A program made the position numbers and the translations under genes. 64,000 nt of DNA from Mesorhizobium muleiense (lineage in GTDB: Bacteria; Pseudomonadota; Alphaproteobacteria; Rhizobiales; Rhizobiaceae), in contig NZ_FNEE01000021.1 of assembly GCF_900099905.1 (NCBI RefSeq), forward strand, positions 40,099 to 104,098, written 5' to 3'. The notes beneath the pieces were generated by a model. The model made no database searches, was not told the DNA's origin, and saw only the letters and a list, made by a program, of their open reading frames with translations. Shown in pieces: positions 26,949 through 36,523 of this stretch. Each line of letters begins with the position of its first letter. The first letter of the stretch is position 1.

Positions 26949-28610
26949 TCAAACCGACTTCAGGCGATCGAATGGGTAGTAGCTCCACCCCGAAATCTCT
27001 GTGCCCCAGCCCTCGAAACAATCCTTGCGATGGGCATCGAGCATGAGCGGGTAACTTAGGATTATGTAAGGGGCTTCAGCGTAAATCAGGCGCACCGCCC
27101 GGTCGACCAGCTCTTGGCTCTTCTTGAGGTCGACGGTGATCTCGACCTCAGACAGAAGTTGATCGAACTTCTCGTTGCTCCAGTATGACGTGTTGCTGGA
27201 ATCGGCACTTTTGCCCAAAACGAGCAGGTCGTGAGCCGAGGGAGACCGCCAACCTGCGGCAACGAGCAGGTCCCAACCCCCACCGCCCTTCGCCGGCGCC
27301 TTTGTACGTGCACTAAGGGCGCCGGAGTCGAGCTGTGTTACGGATACAGGGATTCCAATTTGTCCCAACCAGCCAGCGATAAGCTGCACTACCGCGATCG
27401 GTATCTCGAGGGTGCCCGAAGACGTTCCAGTAATTAACTCGAGCTGGAGCTTGTTTCCTTCCTTGTCTTCCCGGATGCCGTCACCGTCGACATCCCGATA
27501 ACCGGCGGAATCGAGGCGGCGGGCCGCCTCCTCTAGATCAAAGTGGCGCCTGATGTTACTCAGGTCCGAGTAGTAATCGGCCGCGGCCGGCATCACCAAC
27601 CCCGCGCCAGCGTCGGCGTGACCTTGGTAGGCCCGCTCGACGATAGCCTTCTGATCGATCGCGTAGCTGATCGCATCACGAAACGCCGGATCTTGAAGGG
27701 CCTCGGTACTGCCTGCACCGTCCCCCGAGGCGGTGTTGAAGGCCAAATAGTCTCGCTGCTCAATGCGGTTTTGACCGACCTCGATGGCAGAATCCTTCGA
27801 CAGATCCGCCCACTGGGAAGCTGTGAGGCTGATGCCATAGTCGAGATTGCCGCTCTTCAGACCTTGCGCGATGGGATCGGCCGTATTGAAGAAATTGAAG
27901 ACCATCCCGGCCGTCTTTGGCTGTCCGGTGCGGAAGTGCGGGTTCGGCGAGAGGCGGACAAACTGGCCCTGCTGAAAGTCCTGGATGATAAGCGGCCCGG
28001 TTCCCACCAACGGCGGGTCGTTTCGGAAGGTGCTGCGCGCATCGGCGTAGGAGACATCCTTCCAGATGTGCTCGGGAACCATCATTACACCGTTGTCGAT
28101 TGGCCAACGCGTGGGGGACTTGGTCACGATTTGCAACGTATCGTCGTCGAGCGCCGTGATGGACTCGACGTTTTGCATGCCCTCAGTGCTGTTCCAGCCG
28201 GCGTTCAGTTCGTTGGGCGTGCCGATGGACTTGCGCACATAATTATAGGTGAACGCGGCATCCTTGGCCGTGGCGGGCTGGCCATCCGACCACTTCATTC
28301 CAGGCCAGATTTTGAAAGTCCACGTGACGTTATCGTCAGCGACCGACCACTCCTTGGCAAATCCCCTCCGATCAGCATGGCGCTGAGCGTCCACACAGAC
28401 CAGAAAGTCATAGGTGTAAACTAGCGGCCACCAATTGCTGTAGGAGGCGAACGGATTCAACGTATCGGGGGAGACGTTTGCGCCCATGCGCACGATGTGA
28501 CCATCGCACGACAACGCGGCGAACGCCCTTGAGCTCAGAACGCAAGGCACGGCCGATCCCAAAAGCATCGCTTTCACGACTGCACGTCGCCTGAATGGCC
28601 AGTCATCCAT
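26949..28610 (-). CDS. ABC transporter substrate-binding protein (SBP family 5, peptide/opine type), copy 1
   Basis: The 553-residue protein opens with a twin-arginine-like signal (WPFRRRAVVKAMLLGSAVP, cleavage near AFA) and continues as a family 5 extracellular binding protein (GANVSPDTLNPFASYSNWWPLVYTYDFL, TFKIWPGMKWSDGQPATAKDAAFTYN, LAFNTASGDGAGSTEALQDPAFRDAISYAIDQK). Family 5 proteins deliver peptides, opines or similar solutes to DppBCDF-type channels. I choose ATG 28610 with GGGTGGGGA in front; an in-frame GTG nine codons upstream is possible. First gene of the SBP-B-C-D-F operon. The promoter bears the palindromic site at 28715-28729 and a 5' leader hairpin. Confidence 0.9.
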   Translation of the reverse strand: MDDWPFRRRAVVKAMLLGSAVPCVLSSRAFAALSCDGHIVRMGANVSPDTLNPFASYSNWWPLVYTYDFLVCVDAQRHADRRGFAKEWSVADDNVTWTFKIWPGMKWSDGQPATAKDAAFTYNYVRKSIGTPNELNAGWNSTEGMQNVESITALDDDTLQIVTKSPTRWPIDNGVMMVPEHIWKDVSYADARSTFRNDPPLVGTGPLIIQDFQQGQFVRLSPNPHFRTGQPKTAGMVFNFFNTADPIAQGLKSGNLDYGISLTASQWADLSKDSAIEVGQNRIEQRDYLAFNTASGDGAGSTEALQDPAFRDAISYAIDQKAIVERAYQGHADAGAGLVMPAAADYYSDLSNIRRHFDLEEAARRLDSAGYRDVDGDGIREDKEGNKLQLELITGTSSGTLEIPIAVVQLIAGWLGQIGIPVSVTQLDSGALSARTKAPAKGGGGWDLLVAAGWRSPSAHDLLVLGKSADSSNTSYWSNEKFDQLLSEVEITVDLKKSQELVDRAVRLIYAEAPYIILSYPLMLDAHRKDCFEGWGTEISGWSYYPFDRLKSV

Positions 28611-28636
28611 TTTTGTTCCCCACCCTTTTCTTGTCA

Positions 28637-28658
28637 CCGCCCCGCTCTCGCGGGGCGG
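28637..28658 (-). other. 5' leader hairpin of the SBP operon
   Basis: Perfect 9-bp stem CCGCCCCGC / GCGGGGCGG with TCTC loop, 27 bases before the start codon. It could affect translation or mRNA stability. The second SBP copy keeps only a shorter palindrome (CCGCTCGAGCGG) at this place. Confidence 0.4.
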
Positions 28659-28714
28659 TTCGCCGTGAGTGTACCTATGTGCCTGGGCGGTTTGCGCGAA
28701 TTATCTCGCATTAT

Positions 28715-28729
28715 GGCAGCAAATCTGCG
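28715..28729 (-). promoter_or_regulatory. Operator-like palindrome upstream of SBP copy 1 (site 5 of 12)
   Basis: GGCAG-CAAAT-CTGCG, 105 bases before the ATG, with GCGCGAA at 28694-28700 on the gene side. The same pair of elements precedes SBP copy 2. Confidence 0.65.
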
Positions 28730-28827
28730 TTTTTGTCCGCTTGTACGCACGAAAGCAACGTTGCTGGTGGCGAGTGGAAGATCCCTCGCTCATAGGGTGT
28801 CGCAACGCAAAAGCCAAGCTGGGCGGC

Positions 28828-28956
28828 CAAGGATGTTCTTGTAGTAGCAGACCAGCTTAATGTTGGTCTCGGCGGCTTCGGATCCGGATAGCCGGAAATA
28901 CATACGACGCCTGTTCTCGCCAAATTACTCGACCACCGCCTCCGCCAGGATCGCTA
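28828..28956 (-). pseudogene. Class III aminotransferase fragment
   Basis: Minus-strand codons read FRLSGSEAAETNIKLVCYYKN, split here only by length limits, then ILGRP. They match the cofactor-phosphate region SGSDANETQAKLVWYYNNLRGKP of the intact aminotransferase at 4.5 kb. A stop codon precedes it, and nothing else of the gene remains. Confidence 0.65.
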
Positions 28957-29450
28957 ACCTTTTTTGTGCTCTGGCTTGCAAGCGGGCGAACGGCAGTTCA
29001 TGGCTTGTCTCGCAATCGCATCGGCAATTTCCGTGCAGCCGTATCCCACGTCGACTCGGTAAAGGGCGCCGTATCCATCAAGGCTTTTGCGAGGCTCGGT
29101 GTCCCGGATATATACGCCGTCCGCACTTGCCACGATCCGGTTTGGGGTCCCACCCCGGCTTGGCCAAGTACATCGCTACATGGAGTTCCGACTCTTCTCT
29201 TGAATGCGCGGTACCCGGATTGCTCAGTCCTATTTGTTTCTCTCTCGAATGCCTCGGGACCGGCGGTGCGACGGTCAGCTGTTGATTGCAAAATTTAACG
29301 GCAAAGCTGCGCTGGCTCCCCAACTGTTCGATTGTATGCGTTCGCATGACGGAGTATTGTCATGTATGGCGATGGCGCGCCCGATAAGCTAGGTGACCCT
29401 ACGGACTTATCTGGTGCGCGCGCGGGCAGCGCTTAAATACTATGCTGGCG
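28957..29450. other. Intergenic, no recognised gene
   Basis: About 490 bases downstream of the M20 gene and next to the aminotransferase scrap. Open frames lack family similarity. Probably degraded sequence. Confidence 0.35.
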
Positions 29451-30614
29451 CTAACGGGCCAAGCCGCCTTCCACCAAGTTGACCCAGTAGCCGATCCCGT
29501 AAGGGATTGCATTGTCGTCGAAGTCATAGGTTGGATTGTGCAGGCCCGAAGTAGGTCCGTTGCCGAGGAACAAGAACGCGCCCGGTCGCGCCTGCAGCAT
29601 GTAGGCGAAGTCCTCGGAAACCATCACCGGCTTGATCTGATCGTTGACGGCCTCTCGCCCAACAAGGCTCCGTGCGGCAGCGGCTGCCAGCTCGGTTGCC
29701 TCCGTCTGGTTGAATGTGAGCGGTTCAAGGCGCCTATGTCGGTATTCCACCTTGGCCCCGAAAGCAGCAGCAACATTCTTCGCGCAGACCTCGATCTGTT
29801 TTTCTGCAAAATCGCGCAATGCGGGTGATAGGCTCCTCACCGTGCCTCCTAGCGTGACGCTGTCGGGGATGATGTGATAGGATTCACTTCCGTTGAATTT
29901 GGGTACGGACACTACTAACGCTTCGGTCGGATCGCAGTTTCGTGACACCAAGGTCTGGAGCGCAATGATGATCTGTGCTCCGACGACCACCGGATCAATC
30001 GTAAAATGAGGCGTTGCAGCGTGTCCGCCCCGGCCTGTGACGATGATGTCGAACTCGTCGAGGGCCGCCATAATTGATCCGTCACGAATACCGAACTTGC
30101 CAACGTCAATACCCGGCATGTTGTGCATGCCGAAGACTTGGGCGATATTGAACCTATCCATCAATCCTTCTTGAACCATTCGTCCTGCGCCCTGCCCGTC
30201 TTCCTCGGCGGGCTGGAAAATGAGCGCCACCGAACCCTTGAAATTCCGGGTGGCGGAGAGATGCTTAGCGGCACCCAGCAGCATGGCGGTATGGCCGTCA
30301 TGGCCGCATGCGTGCATTTTTCCTTCGACCTGCGACGTCCAGGGCTTACCGGTGGCCTCGACGATCGGCAGGGCATCCATATCGGCCCGTAGTCCGATGG
30401 TGGGGCCCTCTCCGCCGACGCCTTGGATCACCGCGACAACACCGGTCTCGGCTATGCCCGTCTCGATATGATTAATCCCAAAGGAAGCGAGCTTCTCGGC
30501 GACGAACTTCGCGGTGTTGTGCACGTTATATCCGAGTTCCGGATTCTGGTGGAGGTGACGGCGCCAAGCGATAGCCTCATCATGAATATCGCGGAAATCA
30601 TCGACCCTGCGCAT
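29451..30614 (-). CDS. M20 amidohydrolase (hippurate hydrolase/IAA-amino-acid hydrolase type), copy 2
   Basis: The 387-residue enzyme is an intact M20D amidohydrolase with WRRHLHQNPELGYN at the N-terminus, metal ligands in MHACGHDGHTA and QPAEEDGQGAGRM, the dimerisation-domain segment GRGGHAATPHFTIDP, and the C-terminal ligand MVSEDFAYMLQARPGAFLFLGNG. Such enzymes cleave N-acyl amino acids in the cytoplasm using a binuclear metal site. ATG 30614 has CAGGAGAC in front and is preferred over a 40-codon extension. A regulatory element identical in layout to that before doeA copy 2 lies at 30763-30806, so the two hydrolases are probably induced together. Confidence 0.88.
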   Translation of the reverse strand: MRRVDDFRDIHDEAIAWRRHLHQNPELGYNVHNTAKFVAEKLASFGINHIETGIAETGVVAVIQGVGGEGPTIGLRADMDALPIVEATGKPWTSQVEGKMHACGHDGHTAMLLGAAKHLSATRNFKGSVALIFQPAEEDGQGAGRMVQEGLMDRFNIAQVFGMHNMPGIDVGKFGIRDGSIMAALDEFDIIVTGRGGHAATPHFTIDPVVVGAQIIIALQTLVSRNCDPTEALVVSVPKFNGSESYHIIPDSVTLGGTVRSLSPALRDFAEKQIEVCAKNVAAAFGAKVEYRHRRLEPLTFNQTEATELAAAAARSLVGREAVNDQIKPVMVSEDFAYMLQARPGAFLFLGNGPTSGLHNPTYDFDDNAIPYGIGYWVNLVEGGLAR

Positions 30615-30762
30615 TCTTGTCTCCTGCACCAAAAAAGAGCAGACCCTCGCCTTGGGCCTGCCAGCTTGACCAGATCTGCGCAGCCAGGGCTCCGGCATCC
30701 TAGACTCGCGGATCCGCGTCGCGTGTTCTATCACTGAGAAGCTTCCAAGGTTGAACCTCTAC

Positions 30763-30806
30763 AGTCAAATGCAGTGTGTGTATTGACCCCATCTCGCTTC
30801 GAGATG
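30763..30806 (-). promoter_or_regulatory. Conserved element with perfect inverted repeat, upstream of M20 copy 2
   Basis: AGTCAAATGCAGTGT and, 27 bases from its start, CATCTCG-CTT-CGAGATG (30790-30806), the same blocks and spacing as at 16421-16464. A half-site CTGCG follows at 30819-30823. Confidence 0.6.
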
Positions 30807-31017
30807 AGCCCCCCAGATCTGCGCGTTGCGATGGATGACAGACCTCGGCATGATCAGAGGTCGGCAGGCGCACCTCGATGCGCCCAAGGCCAGGTCGCCA
30901 TGAACGGTTAGTGGTGCGTTCGTTGCTCCCTGTTTTAGAGGATCCAGTTCCTCCGAGTGCGGAGGGCACGAAAATCGCCGCAGTTGCGGTAAGGCATGTG
31001 CGGAAGTCGCAGGAATG

Positions 31018-31195
31018 CGCAGGCCCTTTGGGGTTCCGTATGGCACGGATGCAAGCCAGCTTTCGTTGGCAAAAATTCCCTTCGTTATTCTTGGGTGGGA
31101 GTACCGATCAGGCACATACCGCCAACGAGTACGTGGAAATAGATCAGTTGGCCAAAGCGGTCGAAATCTACCAAAAGATTATGCTTAGTTACTAG
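31018..31195 (+). pseudogene. ArgE/DapE-type M20 deacylase, C-terminal fragment
   Basis: PFGVPYGTDASQLSLAKIPFVILG runs in one frame (shown split by a +1 shift) into STDQAHTANEYVEIDQLAKA and ends at TAG 31195. This is the characteristic C-terminus of ArgE/DapE-type M20 enzymes. Nothing upstream is recognisable. Confidence 0.55.
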
Positions 31196-31746
31196 GGACT
31201 ATCCGGCACAATCATCAAGCATAGCCGCGAGGCCGGCGATGACGTCGGGCTCACGGGACTACGTTTGCGTAAGATCGATTGTCGACGCCGTACCGAGCCA
31301 ACCACACATGATGTCGTGGATGCCAGATGATCATGACTGCTGTGGTACCCGAAGCGGCAAGAGTCTTGCGCATTGAGACGGATCTGTCAGCTGCGGGGGT
31401 GCTGCGGTCGGCGTAGGTAGTCTCATGATGGATGCTAATTCTCGAAGCTCTCTGCAATACCGACCTTGCACCACGTGCCGCACTGGCCGATCCGCGGTTC
31501 GGATCAGCAACAGTTATGGCGAAACTTGAGTACCTCGCCATAGGGCCTCCGTCTCAGTTGCCAGCGACGACAGAAAGCGAGGACGGGCTGTGCACATGGG
31601 CCATCATAGTCAGGAGGTTTGTACACTCCGGCGAACGCTGGGAAGTGTACAGCGAACGACTTCATTCACGCAAGATCGCAGCTTATGAGCACCCAATCTC
31701 GTCGCAGACCTCCGGCGTTCAACCGCGTCCTGGAGCATAACGAAAT
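31196..31746. other. Intergenic, no recognised gene
   Basis: About 550 bases without a supportable gene. Short frames on both strands have no domain I recognise. It precedes the operator-like site of the following binding-protein gene. Confidence 0.35.
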
Positions 31747-31761
31747 CGCCGATTTTCTGCG
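31747..31761 (+). promoter_or_regulatory. Operator-like palindrome upstream of EhuB paralogue 3 (site 6 of 12)
   Basis: CGCCG-ATTTT-CTGCG with TTCGCGT at 31775-31781, 13 bases toward the gene. The distance to ATG 31982 is 221 bases, longer than usual, so extra leader sequence may have been inserted. Confidence 0.55.
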
Positions 31762-31981
31762 CGCGGTACTGAAATTTCGCGTAATCGTGGTCTTGCAAGG
31801 CTGCTAGTTTTACTAGGCGGGAAAAGCCGTCCGACATTTGAAAAGTGCTCCAGATTTCGCGACGTAACCGCCGGAGACGGGAAACCGCCGCGTTCTGGTC
31901 CATGTAAAAGCACTGGCTCGACGTCGCTCTAGACGTCATCCGGCGGGACCAGCGGCCAACGGGAATGGAAGGAACTCTCAA

Positions 31982-32860
31982 ATGAACACGTGGCAATGCT
32001 TAGGGGCCAGGAGCCGTGTTTTCAGGCGTGTAATTCTGAAGGTGGCTGCTTTGGGTATGGCGGCCCTGGCAACCGTAACGTTCACCGGGTCGGCCCCGGC
32101 TCAATCGCTGCTCGACAAGATCAAGAACGGAGAAACAATCCGGCTTGGCTTCTCCAACGAGCCTCCATTCGCCAATCCGGGCGCAAACAACGAGCCGCTC
32201 GGCTGGGTCAATGCAATGACGCTGGATATCCTAAAGAAGCTTGGCACCACCAAGGTCGAGCCGGTCGTGGCCGAATGGGGCTCGCTCATCCCCGGAATGC
32301 ATGCCGGTCGCTTCGACATCATCACCGGCGGCATGTTCATACTGCCCGATCGCTGCCGCAACGTGCTTTTCACCGAGCCGCTCGCTGTCGCCACCGCAGC
32401 CCTGATCGTGCCGAAGGGCAATCCGCAGAACCTGCACTCCTATAAGGATCTGCGCGACAAGGGCCTGAGCGTCGCGACCGGCGCAGGCTGGGACGACGTC
32501 GAGAATGCGCGCAAAGCCGGGATCACCGATGAAAAAATTTTGCAGGTCGCCGGATCAGCAGAGGTCCTGCAGGCGGTGAAGGCTGGTCGAGCAGCTGCGG
32601 GTGTAGGCGACTACTTCACCATGAAGGAGTTCGCTGGCAAGGACGCCAGCGTGGAAGTGACCGATCCGCTTCCCGATAGTCCCAAAGGATATCCGGCCCT
32701 TGCCTTCCTGCCCAACCAGCAGGCGACTGTCGACGCCTTCAACACGGCATTGAAAGACTATATCGGGTCCAAAGAAATGATGGAGTCAGTCGGCAAATAC
32801 GGCTACACCAAAATCAACCTCCCGGACGGCACCACGGCAGCCGAGCTCTGCAAGGGCTGA
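31982..32860 (+). CDS. Orphan EhuB-like periplasmic binding protein (paralogue 3)
   Basis: The 292-residue protein has a signal peptide (hydrophobic KVAALGMAALATVTFTGSA, cleavage after APA near residue 40) and the family 3 binding fold (GETIRLGFSNEPPFANPG, LIPGMHAGRFDIITGGMFI, GRAAAGVGDYFTMKE). It resembles the paralogues at 41.4 and 53.8 kb (shared SLLDKIKNGETIR, DYIGSKEMMESVGKYGY) far more than set 1 EhuB. No permease or ATPase genes follow, so it must use a channel encoded elsewhere, perhaps EhuCD of set 2. GGAAGGAAC precedes the ATG. The downstream hairpin is followed by an M20 pseudogene. Confidence 0.87.
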   Translation: MNTWQCLGARSRVFRRVILKVAALGMAALATVTFTGSAPAQSLLDKIKNGETIRLGFSNEPPFANPGANNEPLGWVNAMTLDILKKLGTTKVEPVVAEWGSLIPGMHAGRFDIITGGMFILPDRCRNVLFTEPLAVATAALIVPKGNPQNLHSYKDLRDKGLSVATGAGWDDVENARKAGITDEKILQVAGSAEVLQAVKAGRAAAGVGDYFTMKEFAGKDASVEVTDPLPDSPKGYPALAFLPNQQATVDAFNTALKDYIGSKEMMESVGKYGYTKINLPDGTTAAELCKG

Positions 32861-32884
32861 AACCCAGGCGAGATGCGCCATACG

Positions 32885-32922
32885 CTAAGTGTCTCCCCGA
32901 CCTTGGTCGGGGAGACACTTAG
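32885..32922 (+). terminator. Long perfect hairpin after EhuB paralogue 3
   Basis: An 18-bp perfect stem, CTAAGTGTCTCCCCGACC with its exact complement, around a TT loop, 25 bases after the stop codon. There is no long T-run, but the stem is strong enough to terminate or to protect the transcript 3' end. Confidence 0.7.
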
Positions 32923-33224
32923 AGGGGGCCGAAGCTTACAGTTATTTCATTCCTGGGCTCGCCTTGCCCCCCCGGGGTCTTCGCTAGAGAAGACGCCTGC
33001 TCAGTGGGCACGATAGTCACGCAACTCGTGCTTTGGTCAGCCATTGCGATTTCGTCCCGGTGCCACTGAAGAATGCGTTCGCGCCGGCGCTTTACGGACG
33101 CGATGCTCAGTGTTCACATTTCTCCGAGGGATTTGACTTGAAAAGACCCAAGGCAGCTTTGGATAACGGAAAGACGTTCCAATGTCCAAAATTGTGTCGC
33201 TGACCTCAGCTCAGACATTGTTGC

Positions 33225-33600
33225 ATGGTGCGCAAGATTCACGCGCAGCCCGAACTATGTTTTCACGAGCAAAGAACGTCAGCGTTCGTGTTGGCGACTG
33301 CGCGAATTGGCTGCAACGAGGTCATCACCAGCTTCAGCAAGGCCGGCGTCGTCGGCGCCGTGATGGCCGCCGCGAACTTCGATCTAATTGGTGACAGGGC
33401 AAGCGACACTAAGTATTGGCAAACTCAACCGACGGCCGAGGAAGAGACCTATATCTGCCCTATGCTTGCAAGAGCCAAGGCATCATGGATGCCTCCGCCA
33501 TGTGGGCACACTGCAATGTTGATGGCGAAACGCGATAGCTTGCTGAGACCGGAATTTTGCCGACAGCGGTTGTGATATTCCAAACGGCAAAAAGGACTCA
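33225..33600 (+). pseudogene. M20 amidohydrolase, decayed N-terminal fragment
   Basis: IHAQPELCFHEQRTSAFVLA, GCNEVIT and KAGVVGAVM mirror IHAHPELGFEEHRTSAFVAD, GCDEVVT and KTGVVGVIR of the intact M20 enzyme at 45 kb, and CGHTAMLM is left of its metal-site motif. Indels and substitutions remove the first metal-ligand histidine region and the rest of the enzyme. It shows that the EhuB-like gene and an M20 gene were once adjacent here. Confidence 0.75.
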
Positions 33601-33683
33601 GCACAGGCTCACGATACTCTTCGCTTCGGCATTAGCATTGCCGGCCAACCGCTTGTCGACAATGCTAAGGCCGGGAGCGGTAA

Positions 33684-35449
33684 TCAGCCAGGTTGAGTGC
33701 TGCAGCGGAGCAAGATATTGCGGGTAATCTGCTCGACTACGGGGTCTGCCGGCAATACCGGAGGCTCGAGGCTGCGCGTTGCGGTCCAGTCAATCGACTT
33801 TACGAGTCCAAACACCCAGTCCGCTGTCGGAGCATTGAACAGTATGCCTTTGCCGGGCTCTTCGTGGACGACCATCGTAACGAATCCACCCAGGCTCCCA
33901 AGCGTTTCGCGCGGGCCCGAGGTTTGCCTGTGCGCCGCTGGCCAGCCGTCAAAGTCCCATTCACCCCAACGCCGACAATCAGCGAAAGCGAGCAACCGAG
34001 TTCCTGGTAGTGCTCCATCGGCGAATGTGAGTTTTGGACGCGGGCCGTCAGGCTCGACTTCGAGACCGTCCGCCTCATGTCCAAGGAGCTTTATTTCTGC
34101 ACCAAAGGTGTCTCCGTCCCCGACCCCAGCACCATTGAAAACCCAATGCTCGGGATCGCATACGGTAAAGCCACACTCAGGGCGCGATGGCCCGCCGAAG
34201 AGCTCCCAGTACCAAAACATTCCGCCGGTCAGTACCTCCTGCGGCGCTCCAGGTCGACGCGTGTAATTGTATACGCCGGTCGTGGGTGTCGTTGACTCTG
34301 GCCGCAGATGCCAGGTGAATCCCGTAACCAAAGGGTTGGGTGCTGCAGCGTGCAGCGGATCAAGTGATTCCCCGCCGTCGCCATGCTCGCTGTCAGCGTG
34401 GTCGCCGGAAGCCTTATAGCACTCGATTGCAGTACTGTCAGAAGTCTCTCGGACCAGATAAGCAGGCAAGATTGCCACCGAGGAAGATCGTGGCGCCACC
34501 GGAATCCCGGAAAGCACGGACGGCGTCAAGCTGTTTTCCAGTCCAGTACTCGTCGTGGCCAATCGTGACCAGCGCAGAGTAATCAGAAAGGTTCGCATGC
34601 CCGTTGGAGATGTCGAGGCCTGAGCAAAAGTCGACGGATATTGCTTCGCGTTCCAACCAATCGATGAAGGCAAATGTCTGCCCCGATTTCGGCGGGTACG
34701 GCCTCAGAATGTTTCCGTTCGGGTAACATAGCCCGAGACCTGGCCGATGGATCGATGCTTTTGAATTCCTCAGCTCTTCCCAGTATTGGCCGTCATCCGA
34801 CCGCCCATGGTACAAGCTTCGGTTGTGCCAAATGTGGTAGGCGAGCCAGGTTGCGACGTTGACTTGACAGAGGATCCGGGCGCCTGGGCGGTCGTTGCCA
34901 CGCCGGACGATGAACAGCGCATCCTCGCCTGCACGATCGGTGGCGCGCTCCCGTGGCTTTTCCTCTGCGCAGAACTGAGCCACGTAAACGCCGCTAGGCC
35001 ACTCATTGGGAACGCTGTCGAGCAGATTCACCTTCGGCCAGCGGCATCCTTCGGAGTCGGCGTCACCAGGGCCTAGGAGACGCCCCCCCGCCGACTGCGG
35101 CAGCCGGTGTGGTTCGACAGGGCCAAAGCGTCGGATGAAGGAGAGCTTGGGATGAAGATGAGCATCCTCGCACCCCGGTCACGCGGTAGATGTCGACGTA
35201 ACAGCGTTCTGAAGATCGCGTTGCCACATGTACCGCGAGTTCGTCTCCAGACGCAACGGTGACGGCCGTCATATAGCCCGCAAAGTACGGTACTGCTTCT
35301 CGGCCGGTGGCCGGGAAAGCGACATAGCGGTACCCCGACGTTAGTGAAGGATGAACGCCGGGCAGGAACTCCTCAGTCTGTGGCGGGACCCTCCGCCGCA
35401 GAATGACCGGTGGTTCTGGCAACCGAGTCATCGGTCGAGTCAAACTCAT
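33684..35449 (-). pseudogene. N,N-dimethylformamidase beta-subunit-like protein, frameshifted
   Basis: Three consecutive minus-strand frames make up one protein of about 580 residues. They run 35449 to ~35170 (GYRYVAFPATGREAVPYFAGY), ~35170 to 34450 (HLHPKLSFIRRFGPVEPH, DISNGHANLSDYSALVTIGHDEYWT, RDSGGATIFLGGN) and 34450 to 33684 (NPLVTGFTWHLRPEST, GGMFWYWELFGGPSRPECGF, KGILFNAPTADWVFGL). These are hallmarks of the DMFase large-subunit C-terminal family. Two frame changes, near 35170 and 34450, inactivate it. In its intact form it would hydrolyse an N,N-dialkylamide or similar. No small-subunit gene is seen. Confidence 0.75.
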
Positions 35450-36162
35450 TACAAGCTCGTCGGGATTCGAACCGTATCAGGAACACGGGCCGCCTAGTCT
35501 TCCTACAATGTAGCAGCGCTAGAACGACTGTTTCGACGAATTCGCGCGTTCGACGCAGTAAACGGGCTTATAGCGGCTCGTTTCTGCATAACGGCAGCGA
35601 CCATTGGCAACGCGGCATTTGCCTGCCAAGGCCGCCAAATTGGACTGGCACACTGAACGACCCCAAGCGAGGCGTACGCGGCAAAGCGTCAGGCGACTGT
35701 TGTCAGTCAGATCACTGCTCGGCAGATGGAACGCTGATCGAGCTTTGCCTGATCAAAGATTCCTCCGCAATTATTAAGAGAGATCGGGTCGCCACGCCCA
35801 GCACAGCTTCACAAGGCGGTCCGATTTGCGAGCGAGGCCGATCGCATAGCCGGAAAACTCTGCTGCGTAGTGCTCGTGGCGTGGCGGAAACGCGGTGGTC
35901 GGGGCCCAGATGGCGAGGTCTCCACGCCACAGGCACATTGAGCGCAGCACTCGCCATATTGAGCCCGCAGATCGTTGCGGCCGCCGTGCAGCCTCGGCCC
36001 CGGCAAACCGGATCCAGGCCAAGTCACGAAACTCTGCGAGCGCAAGGTCAGCGGCACTTCGCCTGCAAAAGGCCATCAACCTGGTCTCACCGCATTCGCG
36101 CGTGAGACGATTTCCTGTTTCCCCCAGCACACTTTTCTCGCCGCTCAGCACAATGTACAAAC
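35450..36162. other. Intergenic, no recognised gene
   Basis: About 710 bases between two pseudogenes. A 128-codon minus-strand frame (35774-36160) has no recognised family, and neighbouring frames are equally open, as expected for GC-rich debris. Confidence 0.35.
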
Positions 36163-36523
36163 TTATCGCCCAAGCCTTTCTCCATTTGGATCGAAAAACG
36201 CCCGGAGCGACGCGCCGGCTTCGTAGAGTCTGCCACCAATTTCGATTTCCGATCGACTGCTGTCAATCAGCTCCTTCGTGACTGGTGCGCGGTGGCTCAC
36301 ATAACCCATTCCCACTGACTGGCCCAGGGTAAAGCTCTTTGCTCCAGACGAAATGTACCCACAATCTCGCCGTTGCGTCGAATGGGTTCTTCGTGGAAAA
36401 GAACAGGGTTTGGATCGCGAGCTTGAATGACACCAGCCGTTTTTCCTAGCGGACCTGAATTTTTCTGGGAAAGTAACGCCCTTTTCCCGATAAAACCTCC
36501 ATCCTTGTTCCAATCGACCCGAG
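36163..36523 (-). pseudogene. GcvT-like C-terminal fragment of a dimethylglycine dehydrogenase-type enzyme
   Basis: Minus-strand codons give DWNKDGGFIGKRALLSQKN, DPNPVLFHEEPIRRNGEIVG, then after a frame change SVGMGYVSHRAPVTKEL and EIEIGGRLYEAGASLRAFFD, ending at TAA 36163. This is the end of the GcvT domain, related to but clearly different from the C-terminus encoded at 17.9 kb. It is fused at about 36523 to the truncated dppC copy, marking a deletion junction. Confidence 0.75.
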
